A stretch of 64,000 bases of DNA from Sphaerolaimus hirsutus (taxonomy: Eukaryota > Nematoda > Chromadorea > Monhysterida > Sphaerolaimidae): positions 16,681,504-16,745,503 of the forward strand of contig OZ038460.1 of the NCBI GenBank assembly GCA_964036195.1, given 5' to 3'. This document shows positions 63,933 to 64,000 of the stretch, in pieces. The notes under the pieces are model-generated. The model was not told the origin of the DNA. It searched no databases and saw only the letters and a program-made list of their open reading frames with translations. Positions within the stretch are counted from its first letter, which is position 1. The number at the start of each line of letters is the position of its first letter. The position numbers were made by a program, and so were the translations under genes.

Positions 63933-64000
63933 TCTAGTATACTCGGCGTACATGATACTCTGCCCTCGCACTGATTTATGTCTCGTGTTGGAAGCGTGCC

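Overview
The window is eukaryotic and animal. Four genes are split by GT-AG introns and can be spliced by hand with consistent reading frames, and three of them are recognisable metazoan families (STOML2, LAPTM4, CCDC102). Their sequences look like those of an invertebrate, possibly an ecdysozoan, but I cannot name the taxon from sequence alone. A run of exactly 200 N (4796-4995) is a scaffolding gap.

Layout. (1) 1094-12508, plus strand: a 9-exon gene for a ~570-residue Tudor-domain protein with a 6.9-kb third intron full of repeats. (2) 12509-17279: repeats only, dominated by a 3.1-kb terminal-inverted-repeat (TIR) element carrying nested insertions. (3) 17280-21171, plus: an 8-exon LAPTM4-like lysosomal four-helix membrane protein with two PPxY motifs. 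(4) 23621-27503, plus: an 8-exon STOML2 (mitochondrial stomatin-like protein 2). (5) 29272-35653, plus: a 9-exon CCDC102 coiled-coil gene. (6) 36118-48720: a nested mobile-element complex. An old C-rich fold-back element is split by a 12.17-kb segment bounded by perfect 31-bp inverted repeats. Inside lies a minus-strand non-LTR retrotransposon whose single open frame of 2714 codons joins an SGNH-esterase domain, an APE-type endonuclease and a reverse transcriptase. (7) 48721-64000: no gene that I can recognise, mostly short DNA transposons, with a few possible exons near 51.4-53.4 kb.

Repeats are the second theme. At least six non-autonomous hAT-like families can be delimited to the base by 8-bp target-site duplications. 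In addition there are a C-rich fold-back family (ends TACCGTATT...), an 'ACCGTATTTCTTCTAATAGAAC' type family, a CCCTGTAAAATGTC palindromic MITE, two copies of a 165-bp near-perfect palindrome, several long fold-back elements and a 24-bp tandem array. Many are nested, so relative ages can be read.

The four host genes lie on one strand with separate intergenic gaps and show no functional cluster; they are ordinary housekeeping or germline genes in a transposon-rich region. The unusual object is the retrotransposon and its nested setting.
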